Positions 12,789 through 25,600 of a DNA stretch of 64,000 bases are shown in pieces. The notes beneath the pieces are model-generated. The model made no database searches. It worked only from the letters and a program-made list of their open reading frames with translations, and was not told the origin of the DNA. Source of the stretch: Notospermus geniculatus (Eukaryota; Nemertea; Pilidiophora; Heteronemertea; Lineidae). Location of the stretch: assembly GCA_002633025.1 (NCBI GenBank), contig NMRB01000996.1, forward strand, positions 160,888-224,887. The letters run 5' to 3'. The translations under genes and the position numbers were made by a program. Every line of letters begins with the position of its first letter. Within the stretch, counting starts at the first letter, position 1.

Positions 12789-14916
12789 GCCACTTGTGCG
12801 TTTTGCGCTGCGTGATGCGTCAAATCTTTTGTTAGGAAGCTGGGGCCGGTTGCACAAAACTCATGTTAGCGCTAACATGGTGTTAGCGCTAACTTTTATG
12901 TTAGATGACGTCAAAATCCATTGTCAATTTACGTCATTTAACATGATGTTAGCGCTAACGGCTTACTGGATATAGCGTAATCATAAAAAGCATAACATAA
13001 TCGGGAGTACGCATTATTTCCATGCCCACCATGACAGTTGCCCGGATTCCTAGTTTCTTGTCGTTCGGGGTACGTGGTTGGTTGTCAGAGTGACGCCAGC
13101 ACCTCTTGAGTCTTACATGGCTATGCCCATACTAGGCCTAGTATTTTGCCGTTCGATGATTGAAATCGAGACAGAAGCCGAGAGTTTTTTTAATTCATAT
13201 GTGATAAGAGATTCAGTGAAATGCAAAATGCACATGCATCAGGCAATGCCAGGTCGATGTCTAAATCAGTTGGCACTTAGATCAGTTGATCGAACTTATG
13301 CATCATCTAGGCCCAGGGCTTTCATTAAGCCTGCGTATGGCGTCTATTACGCATGTAAACTACGGAAATGACGCAAATATAAAAAACTCTGAAGTCTCAA
13401 AAACGCCGGTAAATTCGATGATACGCTGATAGAGAAAGTGTGGAAGTCCCATCTGTATACTCAGTCTCCATTTACGCCAGTAGGACCCCAGCTGATGCAG
13501 GTATCAAAATATTGCAAATCGCGCCAGCCAAATTTTCTTCAACCACACCGAATCCTTGCTAGCGCAGCTGAAAATAGAACTGGGGATTCCCGTCACCCAT
13601 GGCAACTACACACTCATGGTTCGTACGCGGTACCGGTAGCAGCTTACAAAGGGAAGATTTGACCCCAGTAAAATATAACAAGAAGTCATGACCCCCAAAA
13701 AGAATTGCTGGAAGTCTAAAGACAACAGCATCTTACCAAATTGACTTCCATAAAAAAATTGTGGAAGTCATGACCCAGGTAGAGAAAAAGTTAATGAAAG
13801 CCCTGTAGGCCTACCCAGAAATTGAATGAGTCATGGGGCGGGGGGGGGCTACAGGTGTTCCATCATTCATATTATTGCTATCTGACAGTGACATAGCCTA
13901 ATATGATGCCTCGGGGTTTAACTGAGCACTTCTATAGGCTAAAGATATTTCCTTAACATTACCTACCTGATACAAATTGCAGTGAGCAAACACGACACCT
14001 CACCCATGTAGGCCTAGGCCCTAGGCCTAAAACATGTAAAACGGTCGTCATCTTCGGGTTGGAGGGCCTGCAACCACCGCGCTCCTTTGACGGAAATTCG
14101 TATTCATCTGGAATTCTATGCCAGATTTCCCTTGGCAGCACGTGATTTTGTCCCCGCTGACAATGCACGTTTGCACCATTTTATCAGGGTTTGGGGGAAT
14201 TTTATGCAATAAAATACGAGACGCTCAGTCAGCTGTCAAACATGTCAAAACCAATGTGCACTTCCGTGTTTACATTTTCCTATGAGTCGCTAAGCAACGC
14301 GGGGGACGTGACTTTTTCATGACGCAACGTACACAGTTTTTAAATGACGTCGCGACGGGTCGATCGATCGACCGCAGAGTCACCTCGTAGCAAACTCACC
14401 GGTGGCCCTGCACCTGGAAACGAGGTTCCATCAAAATTTTGTTGAAATGAGTTAATGGCACGTTCGAATTCAGTAGGTCACAATGTACATTTTGTGAAGT
14501 TCACATCGATTTCGAAGCGACAGGTGTTGAAGAATACGCCTTCGAAGTTTAACTGTGTAATGCATTCTCCATTAAACTAAAGTCCTTCTTTTGCTTTTTT
14601 CTCGAAACGGCCTCTGATACTGAACACCAACTGTTATGGGGTCTTGCACAAGATGCGCTCCCTCTGCACGTGCCATCTGCACCTCGTTCCCGTGTAAAAA
14701 ACCATGATTTGCATGACACTTTTTGTACATCTCAACTGGGTGTAACTTTGGGTACTAGGTTTGAGATTATGTTATGCTTTTTATGATTATGCTATATCCA
14801 GTAAGCCAGCGCTAACATCATGTTAGCGCTAACATGAGTTTTGTGCAACCCAGCCCAGAACGGCGGAAAATAACAAAGGATTTGACGCATCACGCAGCGC
14901 AAAACGCACAAGTGGC
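12789..14916. mobile_element. 2.1-kb non-autonomous element with long terminal inverted repeats
   Basis: Left end 12789-12998 and right end 14765-14916 are inverted copies: GCCACTTGTGCGTTTTGCGC then GTGATGCGTCAAATC, TTGCACAAAACTCATGTTAG, repeated AGCGCTAAC palindromes, TACTGGATATAGC, and ATAAAAAGCATAACATAATC. The interior has no long open frame and no transposase motif, so it looks non-autonomous. A related outer end lies alone near 38090-38136. Confidence 0.75.
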
Positions 14917-15170
14917 TTATTATACTTAACGAAATGACGAAATAAAGAAATAACGAAATGACGAAATGCCAATCTCGTCCCGAATTAGGCCGCATCACAC
15001 GATGTATACCATTGACCTACATTATTGTTTTTCTGTACTGACAGAACAAGGTTGGATTTCCTGTGATATTCACCTTGTCGGGAGCATTCATTTCATGATA
15101 GGGCAAGGGTTTTTATTAGTAAAACGTGGGTTACGGCACTTCTTTCAAGGGTCATTGGGTGACCTTTATC

Positions 15171-15283
15171 CATCCTGAGAATATCGGGGGTTCTTACTGC
15201 TCGCTGCCTTCGTCACCGCAGTTTGTGAATGTGTGCGATGACGAAGGGAGCGAGCAGTAAGAACCCCTGATGTTCTCAGGATG
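15171..15283. mobile_element. Hairpin element (GGGGTTCTTACTGCTCGCT family)
   Basis: CATCCTGAGAA and GGGGTTCTTACTGCTCGCT at the left are answered by AGCGAGCAGTAAGAACCCC and TTCTCAGGATG at the right. A shorter similar hairpin (GGAGTTCTTAG...CTAAGAACTCC) is at 18117-18198. Confidence 0.75.
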
Positions 15284-16304
15284 CCTTTATCATAAAACGG
15301 ATCTACTTATGACTGAGGTCCTTTTTGACTAGAGTTCAAGGAATTTCAGTATGCAACAGAGGAAACTGTGGGCCATGGCCAGTTTGTGTGAGTGGTGCTA
15401 TGATGGGGGGGAGGGGGTATGTAGACATTATGTGCACTCATGCAAAAAGTGCAAGCACTTATTTCACCATAGGCCTAGATCTTCTAATAAGATTATTGAC
15501 AAAGTAATTTTGGTTACATAACACCTCAGGATTTCAATTCTCGGTGATATTTTCATTACTTTCTGAACGAACCTAAGCTCACCGATTCTCAAAATTATAA
15601 TAGGCCTATTGCCCTTTTAATAAATGCAATCATATAAACATACCAAAGAGGCCTTATACCTGATAAAATGCAAAGGATAACAGAATAGGCCTACAAGGCA
15701 GAAANTCTTTCTCATCGTCATTGATATGATTTTTTGCCTATTGTCATACGGTAGCAGTGATATGGTATAGAGTATCCAAGGTCAACTCACGTTACTGCTT
15801 TGGACCATGTTTTTATAAGCATGGATAATTTATAGAGACCAAGAAAAATGTATGTGCAACATGATATCTGACGTGTCGCAGGATGTGAGGCACCGACATA
15901 GTCATTCTATGAGGGATAAGTAACGGTGACCGAGGTACCACCTGTAGGCTAGCAAATGATCGGTGTTTCAATCCTGACACCATGTCCAGCACCAATGGCG
16001 AAACAAATAGAATTACACCAACGTCAACGTTGGCAGCTCCGTACGGCTGGATGTTACTTGCGACTAGGATTCTTACTCAATGGTGGCCCATCTCGACTGT
16101 TACTTTCGGTGTCATCGGGAACATACTTTCATTTCTTGTCACCACCAAGAAGGACAATCGTCGAATCAGCACGTGTATTTACATGGCAGGTTTAGCCTGT
16201 GTTGATACGTGTGTTCTGATAGCTGTGGCGCTCTATAAGATGTTGATAACGCATGGGCTTGGGGAAGGTCTGAATGGAAGCGTCCTGTTTCTAAGGTTTG
16301 TCAA

Positions 16305-16436
16305 TAGGGAGTTTTCGCAAAGCCCCCGAAACGCCAATGCCAACGCCAAACCCATTGTTCGGTGCCACGAAGAGAGCACCGAACAAAAGGGTAGAAGTTC
16401 GCGTTGGTGTTTCGGGGGCTTTGCGAAAACTCTGTA
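16305..16436. mobile_element. MITE family B, copy 2
   Basis: TAGGGAGTTTTCGCAAAGCC at the left and GGCTTTGCGAAAACTCTGTA at the right. It lies just inside the GPCR intron. Confidence 0.9.
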
Positions 16437-16721
16437 TTTTCAGTGACCCCGTAATGCCATTTCTGAACAATAGGCCTAATGCATGTGGTTCAATCGCTTT
16501 CCCGACTCGGACTAGGCGAGGTAACATATTAATTTGGTGCTATTCTCCATCCAGAACTGTCAATCAGACGGCTTATGTTAACAATTGACGTCCAATTTAC
16601 GTTGATATTGGCCGTGTGACGACAGAACTGAGATGATAGCTGTGGCGCTCTATAAGATGTTGATAACGCATGGGCTTGGGGAAGGTCTGAATGGAAGCGT
16701 CCTGTTTCTAAGGTTTGTCAA

Positions 16722-16852
16722 TAGCGAGTTTTCGCAAAGCCCCCGAAACGCCAACGCCAACGCCAAACCCATTGTTCGGTGCCACGAAGAGAGCACCGAA
16801 CAAAAGGATAGAAGTTCGCGTTGGTGTTTCGGGGGCTTTGCGAAAACTCTAT
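16722..16852. mobile_element. MITE family B, copy 3
   Basis: Same element as copy 2, carried along in the tandem duplication, with a few base differences (ends TAGCGAG and ACTCTATA). Confidence 0.9.
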
Positions 16853-17921
16853 ATTTTCAGTGACCCCGTAATGTCATTTCTGAACAACAGGCCTAATGCA
16901 TGTGGTATTCAATCGCTTTTCCGACTCGGAAGGGGCGAACTACATTAATTTGCTGGTGTTATTCTCCATCCAGAACTGTCAATCAGACGGCTTATGTTAA
17001 CAATTGACGTCCAATTTACGTTGATATTGGCCGTGTGACGACAGAACTGAGTGGAGTGGAAAACGCGCATCAATTTTGGAGGAATCTTTCTTCCTGGTGT
17101 TGTTTATCACGCAGTATAAAACCCTCTCCTCTCGTCGACGTTCACTCTCCTTTCCACTGCCCTGCACCAGCATCATTTGCCGTCTTTTCCACCAGTTTCA
17201 TGAAATACTCGGCAAACGCCTTCGGGATCAGCTCCGGTCTTTTTCTTGCCGAAATGAGCGTCGATCGTGCCATTGCTGTCACGTTTCCGATGAAAGCTGC
17301 GTCACTCTGCACCTCCTCGAGAGCAATAAAGATCACAGCAGTCACATTTACCCTTACCATGATATGTAACCTGCAAGCCTTCTTCATATACGAAGCCCCA
17401 GACCCCCCGAACGGACTCCTCATACCGAGCGTCCCGGACCAACCATGGCTGGAGATGCTGATCAACCTGTATCTCCTCATATTTGGTACCATAGTTCCCT
17501 TTTCTGTCGTCATTGTGTGTAATACGGTCATCATCTACAGCATTCGTCGCGCCGCCTCGGAGAGAAAAAAGATGGAGTTACATTCAGAGAGAAAAACTAA
17601 AGATGCAAACCTCACGGCTGTGTTGTTGCTGACGTCATTAGCCTACCTCATTTGCTCACTTCCGTTACGTTTCTTTGAAGCACTCGTCCATTATACGATC
17701 TGAGCGACCCCTACTGGGCAGCCCGGTATTCGTTAGAGTTCTGGATTTGCGCCGAAATATGGCATCTAAATTTTGCGATAAATTTCTTCGTTTATTTCCT
17801 CGGGGGAGGGAGAAAATTTCGCCAGGATGCAAGGAGTGTTTTGATTGGTTGTTGCTTTAGAAAGCGGGCAGCTAATTCGTCCATTGTATCGGGCAGACAT
17901 AGCTCTCAAACAATAAACTAA

Positions 17922-19781
17922 TGAAAAGAATAATAACGCTGCCCATTTTTTCCTAACAGATCGATAGACACTGGTCAGTGGGGCTTATTTCCCATAATGC
18001 AAGCCTGATATTGTACAGTCGCGCCGGATTGGCTACTGCACGTCACATGGCATCGAGTGCTAGCTTGAATGGCTAGTTTCAGCCTTAGCAACGTAGGCGA
18101 CTTCCGTAGCTTACATGTATCTGGAGTTCTTAGCCCTCGCCCCGCCCTTAGTGCGTCACTGCCCATCGTAGGGGAGCAAGCACTAAGAACTCCTGTACAC
18201 TTGGGTACGTAGAATGCATCGTGTACGTTTTCTTGAATACATAATTGGCTGAATGGGTTCTTTTCTTGCGATAGGCATACGGCACACCCTAGCGCTAAGA
18301 GAGGAACTCGGTTCGCCATAATCAAAACCAACAACGCCGAGTGTTCTGAACAACAGATGGATCCTAGCAACGATTGAGGGCAGCACACCAAAACCCGCTC
18401 CTGTACACATTCTCAACTTAGAGCTTGAAACTTTGCCAGATTTCAATCTCTAATGTCATACAAAAGCGGCCATATTGAAATGGAAGGATATGTGATGCGG
18501 CGCGCCGATTACGCAGACTGGCGGAGTGTTCTTCCGCTAAGAAATAGTTCGCTAATATATAGTACTGAAATGACGAAAATCGCACATTATATGATCATTT
18601 TGTGTACTTTAGTACTCAATCATGTCAATAGTGTACTGATTCAATGCTGTCCATGCGTTTTACGTGAATTCTATCGAGTAACTATATTTGAGGGATTTCA
18701 TTACAACGTATACGTTAGTGGCGAGAGCTACTTTCCCACTTGCCCGGCATGATCACCAAAATGTGTAAATAACCACATTACTGGCGTGTCACTTACAAGT
18801 TTACATACAGCGTATCAAATATATACCAATCTATTGATATTTGAGCGATAAACACGCCTTCGGACAGCCAGGGTTTGCAGGTGTTATATTTGTTCGCGGA
18901 GGTGGCTACTTGTCATGAGTGACGCGGCAGCCTAACAATTCTGGTCGTGATCACGTACAGAATCGCTCCGCGAATGACTGTATGACATCCGAGGGGCTTT
19001 CCCGAACAATGACGGAAAGACCCGAGGTGTTCCGAATGTCCTGTACAATGGACGCCATTTGTGTGGGAAATTGATCAGGGTCCCCATTGCCAGTCAAGTC
19101 TTACAAATGCATTTGACAATGGCAACCTGCTGAAGAAAGAAGCGGCGTCCCCTTTGATTCCATTTTTGACGACGATGCTGTGTACATTACATGTATGCAT
19201 TTCCAACATACGATATTATGCACATAATCACTCAAGCTTTTTTGCAAGTGAAATTAATTTATTCCAACCTGGGGGTTGCGCCAGATTATTATCTAGGAAA
19301 ATCTATTTTCTGAGTCGTGGAAGCTACATGTATACAGCGGTACATAGTTACACACACAATCTACTTCTTAAAACACACGGGACACCTTCCGTATGGCGTG
19401 TGACGCCATTTTGAAGAACCCAGTCGTATTTTCAAACTTCATTGGAAGAAACTGTAACGAAGACTTGCAGTGAATAAAAGGACTACGTCGTGAACAGGTA
19501 AATCGAATTTTGTCGGGGATCTTGATGAAGGACTGATTGCCGTAGGCTTGAAGCATGGGTGGCGGGGGAGAGGGCAGGTCCCTCCCCTGGAAAACTTCTG
19601 ACAGGCTACCTCATTTCTCAGGTGTAGTCCTTGTACCTTCTATGCCATTGACAATAAGAGTAGTGGCGGTCATTGTGAAAATGACACGCATCAAGAAAAT
19701 TTGGCGACCGTGCACCTCGCAAACACCACCATCTGAATAGAACTCCAATTTACACCTTTTGTTGCTTCACATTTTCAGGAA
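17922..19781. other. Non-coding interval between GPCR and lectin gene
   Basis: No exon recognised. It holds a small hairpin at 18117-18198 related to 15171-15283. AATAAA overlaps the GPCR stop region at 17912. Confidence 0.5.
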
Positions 19782-20582
19782 ATGTATACCCATGTCTGGA
19801 GGAAGAGGTCGCTTGGCCCAGTCGGGACGTGTTTCTTGATCTTGCTACTTATTCATGAGACTGGTACGTGTGTACGTGATGAGTAGGCTTTCTTATAATG
19901 CCTCTAATCGAGTAGATACCACTACCCAATGCTCCCTTACGCCCCAGTGTGGTGCAGTCTTGAAATCGGTTTTACTAATAAAATTTCTGATTCTGTGGCG
20001 AAGATTTCAATCCTTGTGCCAGAGATCTTGCAAAAAATGGCTTTTTCAGCACATGAAGGTCGTCTTGAACTCTCAAATTAGGCTAGGACACCCAATTGTT
20101 ACATCACCTCACCAATGTAGGCCTAAGTCGAAAAAACGTTTTTCGGAAATGGTACCACATGAAATTCACTTGACGTGACTTTACGATTTTTCCAGTCGCC
20201 ATCACCAGCATCACCTGTGACGGCCGAGTCTTTCGCATGAAATGCTCAACCGGAAAAATCCAGATAATCAGCTCGAACTTCGGCAGAACGAGCAAGAAAC
20301 ACTGCAAAGTGGGATTCGGATCGACTGCGAACACCAAATGCCTGGATGGAGGGCGTACGATCGGTTTAGCCCGTAGGTACTGCAATGGTAAGGCCCAATG
20401 TGGCGGCATCACTGTCTCCTCAATCATATACGGGGATCCTTGCCCAGGGACGATCAAATACCTGGAAATCAAGTACAACTGTGTTGGTGGCAAGACTACG
20501 ACGACAACAACAACAACGGCGAAAATGACGACGACGACGAAGAAGAAGAAAATGACTACAACTGCAAAAAAGATCGTAGCAG
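19782..20582 (+). CDS. Secreted SUEL-type lectin unit A (signal peptide + galactose-binding lectin domain)
   Basis: Exon 1 (19782-19863) starts MYTHVWRKRS and has a hydrophobic core (TCFLILLLI) typical of a signal peptide; it ends in phase 1 at a GTACGT donor. Exon 2 (20196-20582) is a complete SUEL domain: ITCDGRVFRMKC, SSNFGRTSKKHC, RYCNGKAQC and DPCPGTIKYLEIKYNC, the usual cysteine pattern of rhamnose/galactose-binding lectins. It ends in a Thr/Lys-rich linker and a phase-1 donor (GTACGC). I find no further exon before 22616. Both phases fit direct splicing to the vWA exon at 23877 or the lectin exon at 23141, so this may be an alternative 5' part of the next gene or a truncated duplicate. 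Reading through the donor reaches a stop near 20872. Confidence 0.75.
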
Positions 20583-22615
20583 GTACGCAGGCTGAACAAG
20601 GGAGTATAAAGTCAGGTGTACAGCCTTCGCGCGACCCAAGGGAATGCGGAAATACGAAATGTGACAACAGCTTGCGGCTACAATTATTTGGGTCGCGCGA
20701 AGGCTGCGCCGGACTAGAGGCTAGTTGGCCACCGACAATGGTCGGCCACCAGTTGACAGATATTTGCTGTCAGCGACACTCCACTGCAAAACAATATCAA
20801 TTGGTGGCCAATCACTGTATCGTGCCAGCTACTCCGTTGTTCACACTATATGACTATGAAATTGATTCGTAGTCCTGGATTCCTCATCCTCTTGCAACAG
20901 GTCCTCTGAAACGCGCTCCCCTACTCTCACGTCCGAGGTTGTAACGCGCTATGCAGAGTGGAAATGCCATGGGTTCCCAGGATGTGGATTCCTTAGAATA
21001 GACTGGTTTTTTGTCCGATGTTTCTTGCTTCCACGCTTACCATTGTTTTGTGGCTTTCCGTTACTGCTTTTGGTATGAAGTAGTGTAGGCTACATTGTAT
21101 TTTCCATGTCTGCTATATTAGTTTATCTAAAGGTGTGCCTGCACTTGCTTTGAGTTGCTATGCACGGCTTCTTCAGGGCACACAAACTGGGAATAGAGTA
21201 GACTGCCAGAAGGCGCCGACTTCTCGTGGTAGGCCTACAGGGTGCGCGCGGGGTCGGCCTGCTGAGTATTCCCCACAAATCCTTCGTTCCATAACTCCTA
21301 CACCGTCGCGGCGCCGCCACCAACCGCCGCCACCACCCTCCACCGCCGCCAGCGCCATGCATCGACACATTCGTGCCATTAGTCTAGCACATTCCATATC
21401 GCCAATGGCTGGTGGCTTGCCAACGACGCGTCATTTCACGGTCCATCCAGAAGAGCACCAGTCCCTGTCAAGACGACTCAAAGTCCACCGACCAGTTGGG
21501 GGTAAGATAATTATCACTTGATGTTGTTTTTCCATCTTTATCTGTTGTTAATTTGCGGTCTTGCCAGGATTTTGGGCCTCTAGCCTCGATATTTCGCGAC
21601 AAAAACCGAAATATTTGCACCAAAATCCATGATCAAGGGGATTATCCACTGTCTGGAAGGATACCTTCCCTCCGGCCGGGGGAAACAAACCTACAAAACA
21701 AAATGTGGTCAGTTTTTTTGTCATGTAACATTTCAAGTCAAGGTGCCATAAAAAATTCATGCATGGCCGAGTAAAATATCATTGCCCTGACCAGTAAACA
21801 AGGATGTTACTCTACCCCAAGGCTGGGGTTTTGTCTTTGGCCTATGATCAAGGATATTTATGCAATCTTTTGGTCAAACAGGAAGAATTAGAAATTCAAT
21901 GACGGAATATGTCCTTAAGAACCTTGCTGTCCCTGAAGATTCATGAGTTCATCGGGATCACCTGAAGGAAGGAGTACCACCAGCACTTAACTAAAGCAAA
22001 AGGTACTTGTGAAACTTCCAGCTTCCTCGTTCAAAAATTACTTTGCTTCGGGAAAATCATTTCAAATCCATTCTTTTGTACGTGTCATGGAATCTAAACG
22101 CGCTGCTCCACTTGACAGTTTTCTCGCAGAAGTTGGCTCTCTAAGGGGCAACTCAACTGTGAGCAGTTGTTTGTGTCATTGGTCCCAGCGTAAGCCGAAC
22201 GGACACAAATGATGGTGAATTGCCCATTGTGAGCCAAATTCTACGAGAAAACTGTCAAGTGGAGCAGCGCCTTTAGGACTATATGTCATGCCTACAGGAT
22301 AAATTTGCATTTTGTTTTTCACCGGTGTCATATCGTGGTATTGGTGTACACCCCAACAATCTGCCACTGCACCTCAAGCCTATGATATTCCGATTCCAAT
22401 ACGCCTCGAGATTTGCCATCTTTAAAAAAACATTTGCCATCGTAATTTTGTTGTTAATCCACATTTGTCATTGCCCGCTATTGGCATGATTAGCGAAGTT
22501 GTTCTTAACAACAAGTAGGTAAAAAACGTCTTTTTTTCCACGTGTCCAACTTTTTTTCTGTAACCGTAAAACGAACGGCACGAATTTCCTCTTGATATTT
22601 CAGGGTAGCGAACAG
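20583..22615. other. Interval between the two lectin units
   Basis: No exon recognised. An inverted repeat at 20622-20708 (GCAGCCTTCGCGCGACCC mirrored as GGGTCGCGCGAAGGCTGC) and a MITE-like element at 22100-22270 are present. Confidence 0.5.
22100..22270. mobile_element. MITE-like element (GCTGCTCCACTTGACAGTTT ends)
   Basis: GCGCTGCTCCACTTGACAGT at the left is mirrored at the right; the inner part GGCTCTCTAAGGGGCAA pairs with TTGCCCATTGTGAGCC. The same inner signature recurs in the last intron of both E4F1 copies (about 48650-48910 and 59500-59880). Confidence 0.7.
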
Positions 22616-25600
22616 ATGACGAAAATGTGGGGGCCACGGGGGTTGGCCCTGACTGTCTTACTTGCACTCTTGCAGAATGTGGGTAAGTAATCTGCCGTCT
22701 TGGTCATTGGAATGTTCACTTTGCACTCACAGTCAACACCTCTCGATCGGAATACAAGACGGGCATGTTTTGTTGCCTCAATTGTAGCGAGTTTTCGCAA
22801 AGCCCCCGAAACGCCAACGCGAACATCTATCCTTTTGTTCGGTGCTCTCTTCGTGGCATCGAACAATGGGATTGGCGTTCGCGTTGGCGTTTCGGGGGCT
22901 TTGCGAAAACTCACTATTAAAACAACACGTTATTATTTCGATCGGGAATTATCCCTGACTGGGAATAGAAAAAACAAACAAATTTTCACAAAAAGGTCGA
23001 CCCGAGATGGCTCTAAACCATCTCGGGTCGACCTTTTTGTGAAAATTTGTTTGTTTTTTCTATTCCCAGTCAGGGATAATTCCCGATCGAAATAATAACG
23101 TGTTAAACGTGGTTTGTACATGTACTCCATTCATTTTCAGCTTCCCAACGCGTGCGAGGCAGAGTGTTCTGCGCGGGCAGCTATGTATACCTTCGTTGTG
23201 CGTACCGTATAAGAATAGTATCATCCAACTACGGGAGGACGCATTCTTACTATTGCCGTTACAGGGGAAGCACCAGGAACACGAATTGCAGAGACGGAGG
23301 AAAGTCCCTACGCCCACTACAAATGTTCTGTAACGGCAAATCCTACTGTCGGCTTCCGCGTCCACTAAGTCACTTGATCTTACGGTTCGCTGATCCTTGC
23401 CCTGGTACAAGCAAATACCTGTACGTTAGTTATCAATGCATTCCACCGCCTACCCCACCAACCATCGGACCGGCGAAGAAGAAAATCCGTAAGTAGTGTT
23501 TTATGATGTCATTTTTTGTAGACTCAGTTTAAGTACGGATTTTGCATATAATATGAGTTTTGCTAGCAGCCGTCTTGGTGATGACCTAACTTTTCGGCAA
23601 GATGGCTCCAGGCGAAACACATCATCTATAGAGGTTTAAAAAGCGAATACTAGTTCGGATCATAGGTATACATGTAATATGTACTTTTGGGGGGTTGAGT
23701 CATTGTAACGCATTTTTGGTCATCCAATCGCCATAGCCCTATCGCTTTTATTCTGTTCTTGTAAACGTCTTCATCTTCGTTTCAACTGTTGCCATGCGAC
23801 TTCTTGTTGTGAATCCATTTAGATGCAACCTAGAAATATGACCCTTCTTAATATTCTCCTGGTTGTCTCATTTCAGCTTGCAATCCGTTAGCAAAGGCCG
23901 ACCTGTACTTCATGATCGATGCATCTGGTAGTGTATCGAAAAAGAACTTTGTTTACCTCCTCCGATTTGCCAATACCTTGATCAACAGTCTATCCATTGG
24001 ACGAAATGCCATCCGGGTGGGCGTGTATCGCTTTGATCACAGAACCACGCTTATCTTCAATCTAAATCGCCATAATACGAAAGCAGCTCTAAGGAATGCT
24101 GTCAGGAACATCCCATACACTGGGGGCGGGACCTCCACACGAATTGTTCTTGGGCGAATGAGGAACCGGTAAGCTTACGTTGGTTGAGATTCCATTTAGC
24201 GTTAGGATTCCACAGATCTTCACCAAAATGCTATCAAGAGTGAATACGTCGGCGTCTGGAAACTGGGAGCCAAATACGGCATACTCTCTCGATAGAAAAC
24301 GTTGGGAAATATAACCCTTACGAAAATGTGACACGTGTAAATGACATAACCACATGGTAATGGGCGAATTTTACACCAAAATCTGTAAAAAACATAAAAA
24401 TGGGTAAATTTCTTCAATTATCACGTGGTGGTGATGTCATTATTTACACGTGTCACATTTTCGTAAGGGAATGTAAGTAGGCCTACAGCAGGAGAGCGGG
24501 GCCGGCCGGGAGTTGAATCCGGATCCTCGGCGTCGATGTTTCCACTGTTCCACTCAGACACCCATTAGACACCCACTGATGATCGAGGCCTACATTTAAA
24601 GTACAAGTAATTATGAATCCTTGGTAGATTAATTTCTTCTGGTCAGTCCGCCATCAAACCAAAATATAATTTCTGCTTGACTAAGATTAGTTAAATATCA
24701 TCTGTTTATAGCGGTTTCACTGCGGCGAACGGACACCGCCCAGGCGTTCCAAAGATCGGTATCCTGATCACCGATGGTATTCCATCGAGCGTCCCCAATA
24801 CGCTCAGACAGGCCAGACTATGCAAACAAAGCGGCATTGAGCTCTTCACCATCGCGGCGCAAACGCCGAATTACGCCAAGCCTTCAATCAAAGCCATTGC
24901 GTCCAACCCGAAGAAATCTCACGCTTTCGTGTTGGATAAATTTAAGCAGATGACGGGTAAAGCGCCAGCTATTGCCAAGAAGATTTGTGGGAAGATCAAC
25001 AAGAAGATGCCGACAACGACAACAACAGCAGCGAGTACGTTTATTCATACCCTTCTCTAAACATGTATGTCATTTATTCAAGGCCCGTTTTCTGTCGTGA
25101 TTGCGTACGATCATCCTTGATCATCACTTGACTTTACATGCATGATAGAGCCTACATTTCAACTTCATCATCTACATGTCAAACCATAATGCATGTTCCT
25201 TGTCATACATTCTTTCTCCTACCACTTGTATCGCGCTTTTCGTTTTGACGAACTGACTTCCGCTGCGCACGAGCACTCGACACCACTGTCGAGTGCCAAA
25301 TCATCGGAACCAATCAGAATACCTGTTACTCACTGAAAGGAGTAGAATGATTGGCTGATGGCAAAGGTCATGGTTAGGGTCAGTCTTAGAGGATACACGT
25401 CCGACGATTTTGCACTCGACAGCATCTAACAGCACGAGGCAATCAGCGTGCAATTTTCGATAAACGCGACAGAGCCAGCTGTAGTTCCTCCGACGAAATG
25501 ATGCAAGCATTGACAGACGTCTCGAAGGGTGAGCCAGTGCATTCCTTTCTTCAAGATGCCAGATCAGTTCAAACTAGGTCAAGTCAAATGACGTCACAGG

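Larger units (their letters stand above)
8747..15981. other. Gene-poor interval between tolloid and first GPCR
   Basis: I find no credible coding exon here. It holds a 63-base direct repeat (9351 and 9654), the gap at 10137-11092, several inverted-repeat elements listed separately, a single unresolved base at 15705, and runs of 'taggccta'. Short open frames in this stretch show no recognisable domain. Confidence 0.6.
16217..17050 (+). repeat. 417-base tandem duplication spanning exon 1 end, donor and MITE
   Basis: Two direct units of about 417 bases (from TGATAGCTGTGGCGCTCTAT at 16217 and again from about 16634) are almost identical. Each has the last coding bases of GPCR exon 1, the AAG|GTTTGT donor and one family B MITE. 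The second unit therefore carries a spare exon end and donor inside the intron. Confidence 0.85.
15982..17921 (+). pseudogene. Rhodopsin-class GPCR, two exons, frameshifted before TM7
   Basis: Exon 1 (15982-16295) encodes the N terminus, TM1 (VTFGVIGNILSFLV) and TM2 (YMAGLACVDTCVLIAVALY). I place the donor at 16296 and the acceptor at 17195 after a pyrimidine tract. Exon 2 begins LFL-SFMKYSANAFG, then TM3 ending in DRAIAV (a DRY variant), PMKAASLC in loop 2, TM4, TM5 (GTIVPFSVVIVCNTVIIY) and TM6 (LLLTSLAYLICSLP). That frame stops at 17701-17703. TM7 (HLNFAINFFVYFLGGGRKF) follows in another frame from about 17691 to a TAA at 17919, so one base seems to be missing near 17690; without it the protein would have about 346 residues. 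PxKAASLC and the exon-junction alignment link it to the GPCR pair at 26.8-30.2 kb. The ligand is unknown. It may be a pseudogene, an allele, or a single-base sequence error. Confidence 0.75.

Noticed and set aside
16291-16863. Open frames continuing GPCR exon 1 into [12 protein letters not shown]
   Set aside because: This is MITE sequence in the intron; the GPCR continues at 17196 after a good acceptor.
20104-20667. 187-codon minus-strand frame rich in V and F
   Set aside because: Antisense of the SUEL exon and its Thr/Lys linker.
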